This document shows, one piece after another, positions 59,988 to 64,000 of a DNA stretch of 64,000 nt (the stretch's first letter is position 1; each line of letters starts with the position of its first letter). Location of the stretch: assembly GCF_000293885.2 (NCBI RefSeq), contig NZ_CP010945.1, positions 5,538,001-5,602,000 of the forward strand, in the 5' to 3' direction. The translations under genes were made by a program, and so were the position numbers. The stretch is from Pseudomonas fluorescens NCIMB 11764 (GTDB lineage Bacteria > Pseudomonadota > Gammaproteobacteria > Pseudomonadales > Pseudomonadaceae). The notes under the pieces were generated by a model. That model did not search any database. It was given only the letters and a program-made list of their open reading frames with translations, and was not told where the DNA came from.

Positions 59988-61661
59988 CTAGGTGTGATGA
60001 ATTTCCCGATCCTTGGTTTCCGGCAGGAAGAACGTACCGAGTATTGCAGTCAACACCGCAATGACAATCGGGTACCACAACCCGTAGTAGATATCCCCCG
60101 TGGCCGCGACCATGGCAAATGCCACCGTCGGCAGGAAGCCGCCAAACCAACCGTTGCCTATGTGGTACGGCAGCGACATCGAGGTGTAACGGATGCGCGC
60201 CGGGAAGAGTTCCACCAGCCACGCAGCGATCGGACCGTAGACCATGGTCACGTAGATCACCAGGATAGTCAGCAGTAACAACACCATCGGGTAATTGGTC
60301 TTGGCCGGGTCAGCCTTCTCGGGGTAACCGGCGTCCTTGAGGGCAGTGCCGAGGGTGGCGGTGAAGGCGTCGTTGCGGGTCTTGAAGTCGGCGGCCGGCA
60401 TGCCGGTGCCTTCGAAGCTCGGGATCACTTTGTCGCCGATACGAACCTGGGCGACTGCGCCCGGCTCAGCCTTCACGTTTTTATAGGGAATGGCCCGCTT
60501 CGCCAGCACCGTTTTGGCGAGGTCGCAGGAACTGGTGAATCTGGCTTTACCCACCGGGTCGAACTGGAACGAGCACTGGTCCGGATCAGCGACCACCGTG
60601 ACCGGATTCTTCTCCTGGGCGATGAACACGTCAGGGTTACCGTACTGGGTCAACGCGTGGAAGATCGGGAAGTAGGTCACCGCCGCCAGGATGCAGCCCG
60701 CCATGATGATGCCCTTGCGACCGATGCGGTCGGACAGGCTGCCGAATATCACGAAAAACGGCGTGCCGATCAGCAGGGAGCCGGCAATCAGCAAGTTGGC
60801 GGTCTGCGCGTCGATCTTCAGGGTCTGCAGCAGGAAGAACAGCGCGTAGAACTGCCCGGTGTACCAGACGACGGCCTGGCCAGCCGTACCGCCGAGCAAA
60901 GCCATGATCACAATCTTCAGGTTTTCCCAGCGAGCGAAGGATTCCGTCAGCGGCGCCTTGGACGCCTTGCCCTCAGCCTTCATCTTCAAGAACACCGGCG
61001 ACTCACTGAGTTGCAGGCGGATGTACACCGAGACGATCAGCAACAGGATCGACAGCAGGAACGGAATCCGCCAGCCCCAGGCCTCGAAGGCTTCAGTGCC
61101 GAGAATCGTGCGGCAGGCGAGGATCACCAGCAGCGACAGGAACAGACCGAGGGTCGCGGTGGTTTGTATCCACGAGGTGAAATAACCGCGCCGCCCCTTC
61201 GGCGCATGCTCGGCCACGTAGGTCGCCGCCCCGCCGTATTCACCGCCCAGGGCCAGGCCTTGCAGCAGGCGCAGGGTAATCAGGATGATCGGTGCCGCCA
61301 CGCCGATGGTCGCGTAGCCCGGCAGAAAACCGACGATGGCAGTGGAGACACCCATGATGACAATGGTGATCAGGAAGGTGTGCTTGCGCCCGATCATGTC
61401 GCCCAGTCGGCCGAACACAATCGCGCCGAAGGGCCGCACGGCAAACCCCGCCGCGAACGCGAGCAGCGCGAAGATGAAGGACGTGGTCTCGTTGACGCCG
61501 GCGAAAAAGTGCTTGGCGATGATCGCCGCGAGGGAACCGTAAAGGTAGAAGTCGTACCATTCGAACACAGTGCCCAGGGACGAGGCGAAGATGACTTTGC
61601 GCTCCTCCCTGGTGATCCCGTGGTTGGGCACGTTGCCCGTGGTGGTGTCGATTGCGGCCAT
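59988..61661 (-). CDS. MHS-type MFS metabolite:H+ symporter with large inserted loop
   Basis: 557 residues with 12 membrane segments in the MHS layout: SLGTVFEWYDFYLYGSLAAI, the A-loop motif GRLGDMIGRKHTF and LRLLQGLALGGEYGGAATYV. A soluble insert of about 115 residues (from near residue 345, with NPDVFIAQEKNPVTVVADPD and two cysteines) separates helices in the second half; ordinary MHS proteins are about 430 residues. Members carry carboxylates, proline/betaine or shikimate. ATG 61661 chosen over the longer frame. Confidence 0.9.
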   Translation of the reverse strand: MAAIDTTTGNVPNHGITREERKVIFASSLGTVFEWYDFYLYGSLAAIIAKHFFAGVNETTSFIFALLAFAAGFAVRPFGAIVFGRLGDMIGRKHTFLITIVIMGVSTAIVGFLPGYATIGVAAPIILITLRLLQGLALGGEYGGAATYVAEHAPKGRRGYFTSWIQTTATLGLFLSLLVILACRTILGTEAFEAWGWRIPFLLSILLLIVSVYIRLQLSESPVFLKMKAEGKASKAPLTESFARWENLKIVIMALLGGTAGQAVVWYTGQFYALFFLLQTLKIDAQTANLLIAGSLLIGTPFFVIFGSLSDRIGRKGIIMAGCILAAVTYFPIFHALTQYGNPDVFIAQEKNPVTVVADPDQCSFQFDPVGKARFTSSCDLAKTVLAKRAIPYKNVKAEPGAVAQVRIGDKVIPSFEGTGMPAADFKTRNDAFTATLGTALKDAGYPEKADPAKTNYPMVLLLLTILVIYVTMVYGPIAAWLVELFPARIRYTSMSLPYHIGNGWFGGFLPTVAFAMVAATGDIYYGLWYPIVIAVLTAILGTFFLPETKDREIHHT

Positions 61662-61737
61662 GAGTCTTCTCCGTCTTGCTCTTGTTGTAGGCCGGAGCAC
61701 CTCACTACCATCGTCGTACCCAGGCCCTGGGCTGAAG

Positions 61738-62445
61738 TCATCGGATTACCGATTTCATGAAGCCTGGCAACAGGCTGACCGCCTCACATCGCTGCAAGGT
61801 TTCCTGAAGCATAATCACCTTCGCGCAGATATCCACTCGCCATCCGGCTTTGTCCGCTACCCGCCGCATCGCCTGCTCCAGCACGGCCAGCGCTTCCAGG
61901 GTGTCGGCACCCGGCGCGGGCTCGCCGGTTTTCAGATCCCACAGCAGCCAGGGTGTGCGGTCGATCAAGGCTTCGGCAAACAGCGCCGCCACATCCGGAT
62001 CGTCGGGAAAGGCTTTATAGACATCGCGCATCGACGCCGCGTAGGCATCGTTCCAGTCGAAAAGTTGTTCAACGCTGGCGGCCTCGTCAGCCTGATAGCG
62101 TTGCTCCAGCGCCCGGATCAGCGCCTGTTCCACCGGTTTTGCACCCTCGCCATGCGCAAGCGCGGCACGCGTCGCCAGCCGGGCCTGGGTGACGGCGTCT
62201 TTCAATTCCTGTTCGATAAACGCATCCCAGCGTTTGTTGTAATTGGGGCCGGAAGCATAGGCGATGCCCCAGTAGGCCATCGCGCAATCGTGGTCATGTT
62301 CGATCGCCTCGCGGAAACAGCGGATGGATTCGTCGTGGTTGTAGCCGTAGCACCATAACAATCCCCGGTCGAACCAGAGCTGAGCCTGTGGTGAACGGGT
62401 CGTTACGGGGCGGCTGTAAGTGCCCAAATCGTAATAGTCGTGCAT
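61738..62445 (-). pseudogene. 3'-truncated TPR protein
   Basis: 235 residues. The first ~200 follow a long TPR-rich protein (LWFDRGLLWCYGYNHDESIR, then REAIEHDHDCAMAYWGIAYA; TLEALAVLEQAMRRVADKAG). The family is normally about 550 residues, continuing with an H-P-G-x-x-H-x-Y-I-H-x-x-E region. Here the match breaks after ADKAGW and 35 unrelated residues lead to the stop, so over half of the protein is lost, probably through a deletion joining it to foreign sequence. Confidence 0.7.
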
Positions 62446-62623
62446 CGGTTTACCCTCTCGATCAGAGCCTGGAACCTCTCAGGAAACGCCTTGCCACGGT
62501 CTGATTTCCTGGAGACCGTCGATCGTTCAAGAGATCCAGCATACCCCGCAGGTTCTGCCCCAGCACTGCAACCGACGACAGGCTGGCGCAATGGAAGTCC
62601 GAGGACCATTGCCGACGTCGATA

Positions 62624-62712
62624 GTCACCATCAACTCAATGAAGTTCTCATAAAAAATCCGCGGCGTAACATCAGCTCCATACCCAACAACTACACCCCG
62701 GAGCACACCATC
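62624..62712 (+). promoter_or_regulatory. Conserved leader of repeat gene B
   Basis: Near-identical to 58436-58524. Differences are scattered substitutions without length change in most of the block, which is what one expects of a duplicated promoter under selection. Confidence 0.65.
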
Positions 62713-63192
62713 ATGAAACGCCAACTCTTCCTCAGCATCGCTTTCTCGGTTTTTGCAGTTAACGCTTTCGCCGCTTCTTCTGCTCACCCGGTTGTCGCTG
62801 AAGGCGGCTCGGATCGTCTGATTGAAAGCCGTGTGGCTGAGGGTGGTTCGGATCGTCTGATCGAAAACCGCGTGGCCGAAGGTGGCTCCGACCGCCTGAT
62901 CGAAAACCGCGTCGCCGAGGGTGGCTCCGATCGTCTGATCGAAAACCGCGTCGCCGAAGGTGGCTCCGACCGCCTGATCGAAAACCGCGTCGCCGAAGGT
63001 GGCTCCGACCGCCTTATCGAAAACCGCGTCGCCGAAGGTGGCTCCGACCGCCTGATCGAAAACCGCGTCGCCGAAGGTGGCTCCGACCGTCTGATCGAAA
63101 ACCGCGTGGCCGAAGGTGGCTCCGATCGTCTGATCGAAAACCGCGTGGCCGAAGGTGGTTCCGACCGTCTGATCGAAAGCCGCGCTGCATGA
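62713..63192 (+). CDS. Secreted tandem-repeat protein B, ten 13-residue repeats
   Basis: 159 residues: signal peptide MKRQLFLSIAFSVFAVNAFA, the same linker, ten V-A-E-G-G-S-D-R-L-I-E-N-R units (first and last ending E-S-R) and terminal A-A. The open frame extends upstream to 62440, but ATG 62713 matches gene A and has CCGGAG upstream. The first two repeats are identical in DNA to those of gene A. Interior repeats here use GGTGGC where gene A uses GGTGGT, so each array has homogenised separately. Function unknown. Confidence 0.85.
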   Translation: MKRQLFLSIAFSVFAVNAFAASSAHPVVAEGGSDRLIESRVAEGGSDRLIENRVAEGGSDRLIENRVAEGGSDRLIENRVAEGGSDRLIENRVAEGGSDRLIENRVAEGGSDRLIENRVAEGGSDRLIENRVAEGGSDRLIENRVAEGGSDRLIESRAA

Positions 63193-63219
63193 ATGAATAG
63201 CCTTGCCGCAGTACCCGAC

Positions 63220-63250
63220 AAAAAGCCCGGCCTGACCCGCCGGGCTTTTT
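63220..63250 (+). terminator. Rho-independent terminator of repeat gene B
   Basis: AAAAAGCCCGGC, short loop, GCCGGGCTTTTT; same stem as at 58993-59023. Confidence 0.9.
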
Positions 63251-63342
63251 CATGCACAAAAATCAGCCCCTGCTTAATGTCGCTGTCTCACTTGTGATAA
63301 ATAGCACCTGATTGCGAGTCCCGTACCCAATGAGGTTTGCCC

Positions 63343-63912
63343 ATGTTGTGTTTCCCACGCCTGCCGCTGCTGCTGACCTGCGCCCTGTCCGGTTTACTCG
63401 CTTGCGGTGCACACGCCGCCACGCCATCCCCGGCGCCCGACAGTCTGCAGCCGCTGCTGGTGACGATGAACGAACGCCTGAACATCGCTGACCTGGTGGC
63501 ATTGACCAAATGGGACAGCCACAAACCGATCCAGGACAGCGTCCGGGAAGCGCAGGTCATCGCCAACGCCAGGAAGCAGGCCGTTACCCGTAATCTCGAC
63601 CCGGACGAGGTCGCGGAGTTGATCGCCGCACAGATCGAAGCCAACAAGCTGGTGCAATACGGACTGCTCGCGCAATGGCAAGCGTCGGGCAAGGCGCCGG
63701 ACACGCCACGGCCGGACCTTGCCCATCAAATCCGCCCACGGCTGGATGAGCTGCAAAACCGCCTGTTGCAGCACTACGCCGATTTCGCGCCTTATCGCAA
63801 AGACCCGAACTGTGCCCATTGGCTGGCCAAGGAGCGATCCGCGCTGATCAAGGATGGCCTGCATGGCCAGGCACTGATCCGCGCCACCGGGGATTTGTGC
63901 GTGACGGATTGA
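63343..63912 (+). CDS. Periplasmic chorismate mutase (gamma-AroQ)
   Basis: 189 residues with a Sec signal (LPLLLTCALSGLLACGAHAA). The AroQ domain follows: LLVTMNERLNIADLVALTKW (Arg near residue 46), DSHKPIQDSVREAQVIANAR with the catalytic Lys, DEVAELIAAQIEANKLVQYG. The C-terminal extension carries two cysteines that can pair. Secreted *AroQ enzymes convert chorismate to prephenate in the periplasm of pathogens and soil bacteria; their purpose is unclear. GAGGTTTGCCC precedes ATG 63343. Convergent with the cytochrome c gene. Confidence 0.88.
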   Translation: MLCFPRLPLLLTCALSGLLACGAHAATPSPAPDSLQPLLVTMNERLNIADLVALTKWDSHKPIQDSVREAQVIANARKQAVTRNLDPDEVAELIAAQIEANKLVQYGLLAQWQASGKAPDTPRPDLAHQIRPRLDELQNRLLQHYADFAPYRKDPNCAHWLAKERSALIKDGLHGQALIRATGDLCVTD

Positions 63913-63916
63913 TGGG

Positions 63917-64000
63917 CTACTGCGGCTGAAACGTCTGCAAGTACGCCAGCACATCCTCGATCTTCTCTGGATCGCTGAGCCCCCAGAAAATCATCCGGGT
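63917..64000 (-). CDS. Cytochrome c C-terminus, gene cut by window end
   Basis: 27 codons and stop. The frame reads T-R-M-I-F-W-G-L-S-D-P-E-K-I-E-D-V-L-A-Y-L-Q-T-F. This is the last part of a class I cytochrome c, with the axial methionine in the (K/T)-M-x-F-x-G-L context and the final helix. The heme-binding CxxCH lies beyond the window. Confidence 0.72.
   Translation of the reverse strand, partial: TRMIFWGLSDPEKIEDVLAYLQTFQPQ

Overview
The window looks like a chromosomal stretch of a Pseudomonas of the fluorescens type. This is inferred from even, GC-rich codon use, a dense population of AraC, LysR and TetR regulators next to small catabolic gene sets, an HscC/DjlC chaperone pair, a REP-like element with the Pseudomonas core GCTGGCAAGCCAGC (near 59.19 kb), and Pseudomonas-style genes such as a D-galactose 1-dehydrogenase-like enzyme and secreted chorismate mutase. 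No rRNA, tRNA, CRISPR array, complete IS element or phage was seen.

Layout. 0-8 kb: a TetR fragment and a probable amine-catabolism block (copper amine oxidase, CtaG-like membrane protein, APC permease, SDR) bracketed by two EutR-type AraC regulators. 8-14 kb: a decayed SulP transporter, a Gfo/Idh/MocA dehydrogenase, a DUF4157 lipoprotein/secreted protein, the djlC-hscC chaperone pair and a tiny DUF2986 gene. 14-25 kb: two look-alike modules of SDR plus divergent AraC regulator, an AEC transporter, a frameshifted enolase-superfamily gene with a FadR-type regulator, and OYE and luciferase-like flavin oxidoreductases with a LysR regulator. 25-33.6 kb: an ABC exporter, a PchB-like chorismate mutase, an ArsN2-like acetyltransferase, an RclC/RclR-like pair, a FAD oxidoreductase, and an EamA exporter divergent from a LysR regulator. 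33.6-38.1 kb: a patchwork of small accessory genes (hypothetical, two VOC proteins, a broken GNAT, TrkH) separated by inverted repeats sharing a TGTGTAAAAACG core; it ends in the 3' remnant of another gene.

38-52.7 kb: a GGDEF-EAL hybrid, epoxide hydrolase, acetyltransferase, small lipoprotein, LysR-azoR divergent pair, methyltransferase, TetR-regulated membrane protein, OhrR-like repressor, a DHFR/RibD pseudogene, a diguanylate cyclase and a GFA enzyme. 52.8-58.3 kb: a RES-Xre toxin-antitoxin pair with a perfect 20-bp palindromic operator, then a tandemly duplicated DUF2235 (Tle1-like lipase) effector plus lipoprotein-immunity module whose distal copy is N-terminally truncated. 58.4-64 kb: two paralogous secreted proteins built of 9 and 10 exact copies of a 13-residue unit, flanking a cupin, an MHS-type transporter and a truncated TPR protein, then a periplasmic chorismate mutase and the end of a cytochrome c gene.

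Two themes stand out. First, the paired 13-residue repeat proteins share a conserved leader block and terminator, vary only at silent sites within the repeats, and have no function I can assign; they are the best candidate for something undescribed. Second, many accessory genes here are decaying through internal deletions or single-base frameshifts (SulP, VOC, enolase, GNAT, DHFR, TPR), sometimes while keeping reading frame and translational coupling.
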